Positions 1-6,163 are shown, counted from the first letter of the stretch. The stretch is DNA of 7,511 nucleotides from Flavobacterium sp. (GCA_004296145.1 SEBM01000192.1:1-7511); one strand, 5' to 3'. Numbers and translations are program-made. The notes: generated from the sequence alone by a model not told the origin.

Positions 1-948
1 ATGAAAAGTATAAAAAAAATATTCAAAAGATCGGCATTGCTATTTTTAGTAGGATCATTTTTTTTGATTTCTATTGACAGCATAGCACAACGTAGAGGCG
101 GAGGTGTGCACAGAGCCGGCGGAGCAACACAAGCCAGACCGGTAAACAAAACAAGGCCAGCTACACAAACCAGACCGGGTTCAAATAATTCTGGTATTAG
201 GAACAATAAAGCAACAAGGCCTTCAAACTCTTCTTCAAATAAAGTTACCAGACCAACTACATCAAACACGAGAGATAAGCAAATAACAAATAACAGAAAC
301 AGCAACAATAATAACAGGACAGGGAATAGAAATACCAATATAAGTGGCAATACCCGAAATGTTGACAGAAGCCGGGATATTACCATAAATAACAATCGTA
401 ATACTGTGGTAAGAAGAAATAACACAATTGTTTATGCCCGTCCTCCTTATCGATATGGCGGTTATCGATATAATACTTTTCATCCTTATTATTATCATCC
501 TTATCGTCCATTCTACTGGGGACCTGTTTGGCATCCGTGGGGATTTTTTGTGGCAACTTTGGCCGTTACTGCAATTGTAGTTAGTGTCGAAAGTACCCAA
601 TATCATTATGATCAGGGCGTTTGGTATGCACCATCAAATGGCGGATATACTGCGGTACCGGCACCGGTCGGAGGAACAGTAAATAATATTCCGAGCGGAG
701 CACAAACTGTAAATACAGGAACAGTCAACAATTATTACTACGGAGGAACTTATTATGAAAAAGATGGAAGTTCTTATAAAGTGGTTGCGCCAACAGCCGG
801 AACTATAGTTGAAAGTTTACCCGAAGGCGGCAAAGAAGTTACTATTGGCGACGTAAAATATATAAAATTCGGCGAGACGTATTATCAGCCGGTTCAGATT
901 GATGGAAAAGACAAATATGAAGTTGTTTTAGTTGAAGAAGACAAATAA
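1..948 (+). CDS. Secreted tyrosine-rich DUF6515-like envelope protein
   Basis: A 315-residue exported protein of unknown function. Residues 1-29 look like a signal peptide: a K/R-rich start, a hydrophobic stretch (SALLFLVGSFFLISI), and a likely cut near SIA-Q at 28-30. Residues 31-140 are low-complexity and rich in Arg, Asn, Thr and Gly, with spaced TRP triplets at 51, 57, 72 and 83, and look disordered. An aromatic Tyr/Pro/Trp/His stretch follows at 145-180, then a hydrophobic segment (FFVATLAVTAIVVSV, 182-196) that could be a membrane helix. The C-terminus contains two related modules, about 206-252 and 249-297, each with the pattern G.YY, then Y..V.AP..GT, P.G and Y...G. This order matches Flavobacteriaceae proteins I recall as DUF6515; the family name is from memory. 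The ATG is the first base of the window, so an upstream start cannot be excluded, but the signal peptide fits this one. A weak terminator follows, so it is probably monocistronic at its 3' end. Confidence 0.8.
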   Translation: MKSIKKIFKRSALLFLVGSFFLISIDSIAQRRGGGVHRAGGATQARPVNKTRPATQTRPGSNNSGIRNNKATRPSNSSSNKVTRPTTSNTRDKQITNNRNSNNNNRTGNRNTNISGNTRNVDRSRDITINNNRNTVVRRNNTIVYARPPYRYGGYRYNTFHPYYYHPYRPFYWGPVWHPWGFFVATLAVTAIVVSVESTQYHYDQGVWYAPSNGGYTAVPAPVGGTVNNIPSGAQTVNTGTVNNYYYGGTYYEKDGSSYKVVAPTAGTIVESLPEGGKEVTIGDVKYIKFGETYYQPVQIDGKDKYEVVLVEEDK

Positions 949-982
949 AAGTGTAACAATTCGATTAAAATAAATTACAAAA

Positions 983-1014
983 ACTATTTACTCTATAGAA
1001 ATAGTAGATTTTTT
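983..1014 (+). terminator. Possible AT-rich terminator after the DUF6515-like gene
   Basis: ACTATTT (983-989) pairs with AAATAGT (999-1005) around a 9-nt loop, and a T-run follows at 1009-1014. The stem has 7 bp but only one G-C pair, so it is weak. It lies 35 bp past the stop codon, where a terminator would be expected. Confidence 0.35.
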
Positions 1015-1015
1015 A

Positions 1016-1023
1016 TATATTTG
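1016..1023 (+). promoter_or_regulatory. Possible -7 promoter element for the FGE gene
   Basis: TATATTTG matches the Bacteroidota -7 consensus TAnnTTTG. No clear TTG -33 element is seen at the usual spacing upstream, and the surrounding DNA is AT-rich enough for chance matches. If used, it would give a 5' leader of about 100 nt before the ATG at 1133. Confidence 0.35.
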
Positions 1024-1132
1024 AAAAGAAAATTTTGATTGCCTTTTAAAATAATTTATTTTTTTTTAGGATTTATGATTTTCAATCTGTTGTTATTTCA
1101 TTAATAAATCTTTCAAATTAAATCAGTCATCA

Positions 1133-2269
1133 ATGAAAAATAAAGCTTTTTGGATTCTTGCAATCCTTACCATATTTATAGTTTCAATTACATATAGCTT
1201 TACAAAGCTTATTACGCCAAAGGAAAAAAAAAATCCTATGGATTGTACTGTAGCAACAAACACAAAAACGGAATCAGATTTTAAACCGACAATTGTAAAC
1301 AAAACCCCTGCTCCTTCTAAAGCGCCAAAAGGAATGGTTTGGATTCCGGGTGGAGAATTCTCTATGGGAAGTAATGTTGCAGACGAAAGTTTATGCAGTA
1401 TAAAAGGCGTTACAAAAGATGCTGCCCCAATTCATCGGGTGTATGTTGATGGTTATTTTATGGATGAAACCGAAGTAACCAACGAACAATATGCCGAATT
1501 TGTAAAAGCTACCGGATATATAACTGTAGCTGAACAAAAACCAACAAAAGAAGAATTTCCGACTGCAAATGAAGAAGATTTAGTAACAGGATCGGTTATT
1601 TTTACTCCTACTCCAGCCGCTGTCAACCTTAATAATTTTCTGCTATGGTGGCGTTATGAACCAAATACGGACTGGAAACATCCGGAAGGCCCTCAAAGCA
1701 GTATAAAAGGAAAAGAAAAATATCCTGTTGTGCATATCACTTATGAAGACGCAACTGCCTATGCAAAATGGGCAGGCAAAAGATTACCAACTGAAGCCGA
1801 ATGGGAATTTGCTGCCCGCGGAGGAAAAACAGGAAATTTATATGCCTGGGGAAATTCTTTAAAACCTGACGGAAAGTTTCAGGCAAATATCTATCAGGGA
1901 CATTTCCCAATAAAACATGGAGATACAGGCGAAGATGGCTTTAAAGGAATTGCCCCAACAGCACAATACCAACCAAATGCATACGGATTATACGACATGG
2001 CCGGAAATGTTTGGGAATGGGTAAACGACTGGTACAGTCCTTCTTATTATAATGAACTAGCTCAGAACGGAAAAGTGGCTAAAAATCCGCAAGGGCCGGC
2101 TGCTTACAACGACCCGAATGATCCATCAGAAATAAAAAGGGTGCATCGCGGTGGCTCATTTTTATGTACAGATCAATATTGTACACGTTATATGGTTGGT
2201 ACAAGAGGAAAAGGCGAAATCAGGTCTGCTGCCAATCATCTTGGATTCAGATGTGTAAAAAGTATTTAA
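1133..2269 (+). CDS. Membrane-anchored formylglycine-generating enzyme (SUMF1/FGE family)
   Basis: A 378-residue FGE-sulfatase-family protein. Known FGEs oxidise the cysteine in the C-x-P-x-R motif of type I sulfatases to the formylglycine needed for sulfate-ester cleavage, using copper and O2. A single hydrophobic helix at about 6-27 (FWILAILTIFIVSITYSF) acts as an uncleaved anchor or signal peptide, followed by a polar linker to about 65. The domain starts at 67 with GMVWIPGGEFSMGS and contains DETEVTNEQY (111-120), KRLPTEAEWEFAARGG (216-231), YDMAGNVWEWVNDWY (287-301), and a C-terminal RGGSFLC...YC.RY ending in GFRC. Cys345 and Cys350 sit five residues apart, as do the copper-binding catalytic cysteines of human and Streptomyces FGE. 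Many Bacteroidota relatives of this fold, such as GldJ/GldK-type gliding lipoproteins, lack this pair, so real FGE activity is likely here. There is no lipobox cysteine near the N-terminus. Its substrate is unknown, as no sulfatase gene lies in the window. The ATG is supported by the N-terminal helix; no Shine-Dalgarno is seen. Confidence 0.85.
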   Translation: MKNKAFWILAILTIFIVSITYSFTKLITPKEKKNPMDCTVATNTKTESDFKPTIVNKTPAPSKAPKGMVWIPGGEFSMGSNVADESLCSIKGVTKDAAPIHRVYVDGYFMDETEVTNEQYAEFVKATGYITVAEQKPTKEEFPTANEEDLVTGSVIFTPTPAAVNLNNFLLWWRYEPNTDWKHPEGPQSSIKGKEKYPVVHITYEDATAYAKWAGKRLPTEAEWEFAARGGKTGNLYAWGNSLKPDGKFQANIYQGHFPIKHGDTGEDGFKGIAPTAQYQPNAYGLYDMAGNVWEWVNDWYSPSYYNELAQNGKVAKNPQGPAAYNDPNDPSEIKRVHRGGSFLCTDQYCTRYMVGTRGKGEIRSAANHLGFRCVKSI

Positions 2270-2280
2270 AAAACATTTTA

Positions 2281-2328
2281 AAATAACAAAACGGATTCTC
2301 ATAAACAGAATCCGTTTTTTGTTATTTT
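2281..2328 (+). terminator. Strong intrinsic terminator after the FGE gene
   Basis: A perfect 9-bp stem, ACGGATTCT (2291-2299) with AGAATCCGT (2307-2315), has a 7-nt loop and is followed by TTTTTTG. The flanks AATAACAAA (2282-2290) and TTTGTTATT (2318-2326) also pair after a 2-nt bulge, making a long hairpin. It starts 12 bp after the stop codon and separates FGE from pepT. Confidence 0.88.
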
Positions 2329-2367
2329 AGATATAAAAGCTGTATTTTTAAGCTAATAAAAATGCCT

Positions 2368-2375
2368 TATCTTTG
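2368..2375 (+). promoter_or_regulatory. Probable -7 promoter element for pepT
   Basis: TATCTTTG is a full match to the Bacteroidota -7 consensus TAnnTTTG. It lies 16 bp before the pepT ATG and just after the FGE terminator. A start site a few bases downstream would leave a leader of only about 10 nt. The -33 element is not clear; the region around 2345 is T-rich without a clean TTG. Confidence 0.6.
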
Positions 2376-2391
2376 CTAAAAAAATAAAAAA

Positions 2392-3669
2392 ATGCAACAT
2401 ATTATAAATCGTTTTATCAGTTATGTAACTATTGATACAGAATCTGATCCAAATTCACAAACAACTCCAAGCACACAAAAACAATGGAATCTTGCCAATA
2501 AGTTAGTCGAAGAATTAAAAACGATTGGCCTTCAGGATGTAACTATAGATGACAAAGCTTATATCATGGCAACTTTGCCCAGTAATGTTGATCATGAAGT
2601 TCCTACAATTGGATTTATCTCGCATTTTGATACTTCTCCGGATTTTAGCGGAGCGAATGTAAAACCTCAGATTGTTGAGAATTATGACGGAAAAGATATT
2701 GTGCTAAATGCTGAAAAAAATATCATTTTGTCTCCAAATTATTTCAAAGATTTACTACAATATAAAGGTCAGACGATTATCACAACTGACGGAACTACAC
2801 TTCTTGGCGCCGACGATAAAGCCGGAATTACAGAAATCGTTTCTGCAATGGAATATCTGGTTCAGCATCCTGAAATAAAGCATGGAAAAATCAGAATTGG
2901 TTTTACTCCTGATGAAGAAATTGGCCGTGGCGCACATCATTTTGATGTAGAAAAATTCGGTGCTCAATGGGCTTACACCATGGACGGAAGCCAGATTGGA
3001 GAGTTAGAATATGAAAATTTTAATGCTGCCGGAGCCAAAATTACTTTTAAAGGAAAAAGCGTTCACCCAGGTTATGCCAAAGGAAAAATGATCAATTCGA
3101 TGCTGATTGCAAATGAATTTATCAATGAACTTCCGAAAGGAGAAACACCTCAGGAAACTAAAGGTTATGAAGGTTTCTTTCATGTTCATCATATTAAAGG
3201 AAATATCGAAGAAACTGTCCTTGAACTTATTATACGCGATCACAACAAAGTAAAATTTGAAAAGCGTAAAATCTTAATTGAAAAGATAGCAAAGAAAATC
3301 AATAAAAAATTTGCTAAACAGTACGGAGAAGATATTGCAACTACTGAAATAAAAGATCAGTATTATAATATGAAAGAAAAAGTGCTTCCGGTAAAACACA
3401 TTGTTGATATTGCCGAAAAAGCAATGAGAGAATTAAACATAAAACCTATCATTAAGCCAATTCGCGGCGGTACAGATGGTTCGCAATTATCGTATATGGG
3501 ATTACCTTGTCCGAACATATTTGCGGGAGGACATAACTTTCACGGAAAATACGAATATGTTCCGGCAGAAAGCATTCAGAAAGCAACTGATGTGATTGTA
3601 AAAATTGCAGAACTAACTGCAATTCCAGGAATTTTTGATTTAAAGGAAAACCCTAAAAAAGGAAAATAA
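2392..3669 (+). CDS. pepT: Peptidase T (M20B tripeptidase)
   Basis: A cytoplasmic di-zinc aminopeptidase that releases the N-terminal residue from tripeptides, feeding peptide-derived amino acids into metabolism. At 425 residues it is slightly longer than E. coli PepT (408), with a short extra Lys-rich tail. All expected active-site residues are present: His78 and Asp80 in SHFDTSPDFSG, bridging Asp141 in LLGADDKAG, Glu175 (catalytic) and Glu176 (metal) in TPDEEIGRG, Asp198 in YTMDGS, and His384 in GGHNFHGKYEYVP. The lid domain contains SVHPG with His225, the counterpart of the conserved His in PepT. The signature RGGTDGSQLSYMGLPCPN lies at 358-375. There is no signal peptide. The ATG follows an A-rich leader without a Shine-Dalgarno and fits the family N-terminus (IINRFISYVTIDTESD). 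It is cotranscribed with the YdeI-like gene, which begins on the base after its TAA. Confidence 0.96.
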   Translation: MQHIINRFISYVTIDTESDPNSQTTPSTQKQWNLANKLVEELKTIGLQDVTIDDKAYIMATLPSNVDHEVPTIGFISHFDTSPDFSGANVKPQIVENYDGKDIVLNAEKNIILSPNYFKDLLQYKGQTIITTDGTTLLGADDKAGITEIVSAMEYLVQHPEIKHGKIRIGFTPDEEIGRGAHHFDVEKFGAQWAYTMDGSQIGELEYENFNAAGAKITFKGKSVHPGYAKGKMINSMLIANEFINELPKGETPQETKGYEGFFHVHHIKGNIEETVLELIIRDHNKVKFEKRKILIEKIAKKINKKFAKQYGEDIATTEIKDQYYNMKEKVLPVKHIVDIAEKAMRELNIKPIIKPIRGGTDGSQLSYMGLPCPNIFAGGHNFHGKYEYVPAESIQKATDVIVKIAELTAIPGIFDLKENPKKGK

Positions 3670-3672
3670 GTG
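3659..3672 (+). promoter_or_regulatory. Shine-Dalgarno-like site and GTG start at the pepT/ydeI-like junction
   Basis: AAGGA at 3659-3663, inside the last codons of pepT, lies 6 nt before a GTG at 3670-3672 that directly follows the pepT TAA (3667-3669). No in-frame ATG exists between the stop and the conserved domain, so the GTG is the best start. Shine-Dalgarno sites are uncommon in this group, so this one may help reinitiation by terminating ribosomes. Confidence 0.5.
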
Positions 3673-4257
3673 GAATCAAAAACCGATAATAAAGGCATTT
3701 GGAAATTCGGTGATAAATGGGAAGAAGAATTACTTTTTCTCAAATCTATTATTGACAAAACCGAACTTGTTGAAACCACAAAATGGGGCGGTCCCGTTTA
3801 TGTTTTAGATAAAAAAAATGTAATTGGTCTTGGTGGCTTTAAAGATTATTTTGCCATTTGGTTCTTTAATGGTGTTTTCCTGAAAGACAACAAAAAGAGA
3901 CTAATTAATGCGCAGGAAGATGTAACAAAATCGCTGAGACAATGGCGATTTACTTCTAAAGAAGAAGTAAACGAAAAGGAAGTTTTAGAATACATTGCCG
4001 AAGCAATCGAAAACGAAAAACAGGGAAAAGTAATTAAACCATCAAAAAAAGAAGCAATTATTTCTGAACTTTTAAATAATGAAATGAGTCAGAAACCTGC
4101 TTTAGCGGAAGCTTTTCAAAAATTTTCACCTTATAAACAATATGAGTTTTTAGAATATATTGAAAGCGCTAAACAGGAAAAAACCAAGTTATCAAGGATT
4201 GAGAAAGTGATTCCAATGATTTTAGATAATGTTGGGTTGAATGATAAATATAGATAG
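3670..4257 (+). CDS. YdeI/OmpD-associated family protein (DUF1801)
   Basis: A 195-residue soluble protein of the YdeI family (COG4430), without signal peptide or membrane segment. The N-terminal DUF1801-like part (about 14-115) has the family pattern KWGGPVYVLDKKNV (38-51), GFKDYFAIWFFNG (56-68) and QWRFTS (91-96). The C-terminal part (about 130-190) matches the OmdA/YdeI helical domain: ALAEAFQKFSPYKQYEFLEYIESAKQ, then RIEK (176-179) and a final GLND. The biochemical role is not established; Enterobacteria members were linked to resistance to cationic peptides and to OmpD, but that should not be assumed here. The gene uses GTG and abuts pepT with no gap and in the same frame, which implies translational coupling. 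No metabolic link to PepT is evident. No hairpin sits right at its 3' end; the first strong structure is the 33-bp inverted repeat about 60 bp downstream. Confidence 0.85.
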   Translation: MESKTDNKGIWKFGDKWEEELLFLKSIIDKTELVETTKWGGPVYVLDKKNVIGLGGFKDYFAIWFFNGVFLKDNKKRLINAQEDVTKSLRQWRFTSKEEVNEKEVLEYIAEAIENEKQGKVIKPSKKEAIISELLNNEMSQKPALAEAFQKFSPYKQYEFLEYIESAKQEKTKLSRIEKVIPMILDNVGLNDKYR

Positions 4258-4258
4258 G

Positions 4259-4305
4259 GATTTTAGATTTTAGAATTCAGATTTTAGATTTTAGATTCCT
4301 AGATT
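4259..4305. repeat. Degenerate heptamer tract (GATTTTA)n
   Basis: Just past the ydeI-like stop codon lie consecutive units GATTTTA, GATTTTA, GAATTCA, GATTTTA, GATTTTA and GATTCCTA, then GATT. Four of the six are identical. The tract leads straight into the REP-like repeats. It is noncoding and could expand or contract by slippage. Confidence 0.8.
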
Positions 4306-4315
4306 ACCCTCATTT

Positions 4316-4419
4316 TTGTCATTCTGAGGAACGAAGAATCTTCGCAAGAAACTCTACAGCGATTGGCAATTCCTTTTGACGAGCTGCTTGCGAAGATTCT
4401 TCGTTCCTCAGAATGACAA
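4316..4419. repeat. Perfect 33-bp inverted repeat of a REP-like sequence
   Basis: The left arm at 4316-4348 (TTGTCATTCTGAGG...CGCAAG) is the exact reverse complement of the right arm at 4387-4419 (CTTGCGAAGATTC...TGACAA), with a 38-bp loop. The right arm is also the first unit of the tandem array that follows. Each arm contains a palindromic core of the form CGAAGA-N-TCTTCG (4391-4403 in the right arm). RNA from either strand could fold into a very stable 33-bp hairpin, so it may end or protect the pepT-ydeI transcript. I recall closely similar TGTCATTCTGAGGAACGAAG sequences as dispersed intergenic repeats in Flavobacteriia; that is from memory, not a search. Confidence 0.92.
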
Positions 4420-4810
4420 GATTCTCGAGCATATTTTAATCAATTCTCTTAGAAGAGCTGCTTACGAAGATTCTTCGTCCCTCAGAATGACAAGATTCTC
4501 TAGCAAATTTTAATCAATTCTCTTTGACGAGCTGCTTACGAAGATTCTTCGTCCCTCAGAATGACAAGATTCTCTAGCAAATTTTAATCAATTCTCTTTA
4601 ACGAGCTGCTCACGAAGATTCTTCGTTCCTCAGAATGACAAGATTCTCTAGCATATTTTTAATCAATTCTCTTTGAAGAGCTGCTTACGAAGATTCTTCG
4701 TCCCTCAGAATGACAAGATTCTCTAGCAAATTTTAATCAATTCTATTTGAAGAGCTGCTCACGAAGATTCTTCGTTCATCAGAATGACAAGATTCTCGAG
4801 CATATTTAAT
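4367..4810. repeat. Six-copy 74-bp tandem repeat array built on the REP-like core
   Basis: Taking CAATTC as the left edge, units run 4367-4440, 4441-4514, 4515-4588, 4589-4663, 4664-4737 and 4738-4810. Five are 73-74 bp; the fourth has one extra T. Each contains GAGCTGCT(T/C)(A/G)CG, the palindrome CGAAGATTCTTCG, CTCAGAATGACAAGATTCTC and a TTTAATC tail. Variants are linked: units 1, 4 and 6 have CGTTC with GCATA, while units 2, 3 and 5 have CGTCC with GCAAA. Units 1 and 6, at the edges, share CTCGAG where the others have CTCTAG. The whole unit is conserved, so this is not a CRISPR array, and the 74-bp period keeps no reading frame. It fills most of the gene-free 4258-4884 region between converging genes. 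Confidence 0.95.
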
Positions 4811-4864
4811 AATAAAAAAAATCCCAAACTCCAGTTTTTAAATTGGAATTTGGGATTTATATTT
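4811..4864. terminator. Bidirectional terminator between the converging gene blocks
   Basis: AAATCCCAAA (4819-4828) pairs with TTTGGGATTT (4849-4858), extended inwards by CCA/TGG (4831-4833 with 4844-4846) after a mismatch. On the minus strand, the A-run at 4814-4820 becomes the T-tract that ends the nusB-yajC transcript, 26 bp past the yajC stop. On the plus strand a T-rich stretch (4856-4865) follows, so it can also stop transcription leaving the repeat array. Confidence 0.85.
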
Positions 4865-4884
4865 TATTGGAATTTTAAAAAAAA

Positions 4885-5160
4885 TTAAGCTTTTTTATTC
4901 AAAGCAGCCGTTTTTTCTAAAGAAATAGCAGATCTGTCTATTTTTAATTTTCCTGACATTGTTTCTATAACCAAAGTAGTTTCAGAAATTTCAGTTACTT
5001 TTCCGTGAATACCTCCAATAGTGATTATTTTATCTCCAGTTTTTAAGGCCTGAGCAAATTCTTTTTCTCTTTTAGCCTTTTTTTGTGCCGGCATAATCAT
5101 AAAGAAATAAAGCACTACGAACATTAATAAATAAGGAGCAAATTTCATTACATCTTGCAT
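4885..5160 (-). CDS. yajC: Preprotein translocase accessory subunit YajC
   Basis: A small inner-membrane protein that associates with SecDF and the SecYEG translocon; its loss is usually tolerated in E. coli. Its 91 residues are a little shorter than E. coli YajC (110). The layout is typical: one membrane helix at about 7-24 (FAPYLLMFVVLYFFMIMP), then a basic stretch QKKAKREKEF (26-35), and a small cytoplasmic beta domain with the family motif TGDKIITIGGIHGKVTEI (41-58), followed by VIETMSGKLKIDRSAI. It lies 58 bp downstream of nusB on the same strand, with no terminator or clear promoter between them, so the two probably share a transcript. The ATG follows an A-rich leader with no Shine-Dalgarno. 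No secD or secF gene is in the window. Confidence 0.95.
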   Translation of the reverse strand: MQDVMKFAPYLLMFVVLYFFMIMPAQKKAKREKEFAQALKTGDKIITIGGIHGKVTEISETTLVIETMSGKLKIDRSAISLEKTAALNKKA

Positions 5161-5218
5161 AATTTTTTGTTTTATTGTTTAGAATTTATGTTTTGTTTTT
5201 TTTGGAATTTATTTTCAA

Positions 5219-6163
5219 TTACATCAAACCTCTTCCAACTTTAATCATCTTTTTATTGGCTTCAAGTTCTTTAACAAGGTTATCTAAAATTCCGTTGATA
5301 AAAATACTGCTTTTTGGTGTAGAATACTCTTTTGCAATTTCTAAATATTCGTTAAGAGTTACTTTTACCGGAATTGAAGGGAATTTTAAAAACTCACAAA
5401 TTGCCATTTTCAAAATAATAGTATCAATTTCTGCAATACGATCGCTATCCCAGTTTGGTGTTTTGTCTTCGTACTCTTTTGCCAGAACTGCCTCGTTCAA
5501 AACTGTTCTTCTGAACAAATCTTTTGCGAAATCTTTATCTTCTACATCTTTGTACAATTTCGGAACTCTGAAATCGTCTGAATCTTCTGTTTTTATGGCT
5601 TTTAATTGTTTGATGATGTGTGTGTTTACCACAGGAATATCATCAACCCAAGTCAATTTATCATCTTCCAGATATTCGTATAATTTTTCATTAGGAACAA
5701 TAACATCAGCAAATAAATCAATTACAAACTGTCTGTCTTCTTCAAATGTATTTTTAGTATTGCTCATGTATTTTGCATACAATTCGCTTGACTTAATATC
5801 ATTTAAAAGCAATAAGATATAATCATCGTTTAATGACCAGTTGTTGATTTTACGGTTTTCTAAAGCAATACTCAATGAGTTACTTTCCGCCAGGAGCTGA
5901 AAAATTTTGTTATTGATAAATTTTTCGTTTGGATTACGTTCTGCAGCAGTTGCAAGATGTTTTTTACTTGAAAGATGTAAAAAAACAGATTCTTTTTTGC
6001 AAATTTCAATCAATGAAGAAAGCATTATAAGATATAGATCCTGAATGTTATCAATACTGTAAAAAAGAAATTTCTCTTCTTTTTCCAGATTATCAGAACC
6101 GCTTTGATGCATTGCATAAATGGATTGCATTACTTTAACCCGTATGTGTCTTCTATTTACCAC
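5219..6163 (-). CDS. nusB: Transcription antitermination factor NusB, long Bacteroidota form
   Basis: NusB binds boxA RNA with NusE (S10) in the antitermination complex that supports rRNA transcription. At 314 residues it is more than twice the E. coli length (139). The N-terminal Arg-rich helix (VNRRHIRVKVMQSIYAM, 2-18) matches the RNA-binding start of NusB. The rest of the canonical fold is at about 208-300: KDFAKDLF, RIAEIDTIILKMAICEFL (242-259) and PVKVTLNEYLEIAKEYSTPKSS with FINGILDNL (288-296). Between them is a helical insertion of roughly 150-190 residues. Residues 141-159 (EEDRQFVIDLF...NE) resemble 207-224 (VEDKDFAKDLF...NE), suggesting an internal repeat. The start is GTG (6161-6163): the next ATG, codon 12, would remove the RNA-binding arginines. 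A -7 element lies 29 bp upstream. An out-of-frame ATG 13 nt before the GTG opens an 8-codon ORF. It probably forms an operon with yajC. Confidence 0.94.
   Translation of the reverse strand: MVNRRHIRVKVMQSIYAMHQSGSDNLEKEEKFLFYSIDNIQDLYLIMLSSLIEICKKESVFLHLSSKKHLATAAERNPNEKFINNKIFQLLAESNSLSIALENRKINNWSLNDDYILLLLNDIKSSELYAKYMSNTKNTFEEDRQFVIDLFADVIVPNEKLYEYLEDDKLTWVDDIPVVNTHIIKQLKAIKTEDSDDFRVPKLYKDVEDKDFAKDLFRRTVLNEAVLAKEYEDKTPNWDSDRIAEIDTIILKMAICEFLKFPSIPVKVTLNEYLEIAKEYSTPKSSIFINGILDNLVKELEANKKMIKVGRGLM

Noticed and set aside
262..606. 114-codon open frame on the minus strand
   Set aside because: It is antisense to the low-complexity and aromatic parts of the DUF6515-like gene; its Ile-rich composition is the complement of Asn/Tyr codons.
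1133..2269. FGE-like protein as a gliding-motility lipoprotein (GldJ/GldK type)
   Set aside because: There is no lipobox cysteine at the N-terminus and no other gld genes are present. The catalytic Cys pair is kept, which those proteins lack as far as I recall.
2755..3779. Three short minus-strand open frames under pepT and at the pepT/ydeI-like junction
   Set aside because: They are antisense to conserved coding sequence, lack family resemblance and have no independent start or terminator signals.
4367..4810. Regular repeats resembling a CRISPR array
   Set aside because: The whole 74-bp unit is conserved, with no variable spacers; there are no cas genes in the window and the period is that of a minisatellite.
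4258..4884. Possible hidden repeat-protein gene in the array
   Set aside because: A 74-bp period does not preserve a reading frame, one unit has an extra base, and no long open frame crosses the region on either strand.
5175..5822. 215-codon open frame on the plus strand
   Set aside because: It lies antisense to nusB, whose protein is clearly conserved. The translation is Ser/Phe/Leu-rich with no recognisable domain, as expected of a shadow frame.
5219..6163. NusB length as a gene fusion or start-site error
   Set aside because: The N-terminal Arg-rich helix and the C-terminal core are both NusB-like and in one frame. Long NusB proteins are, as far as I recall, normal in Bacteroidota.
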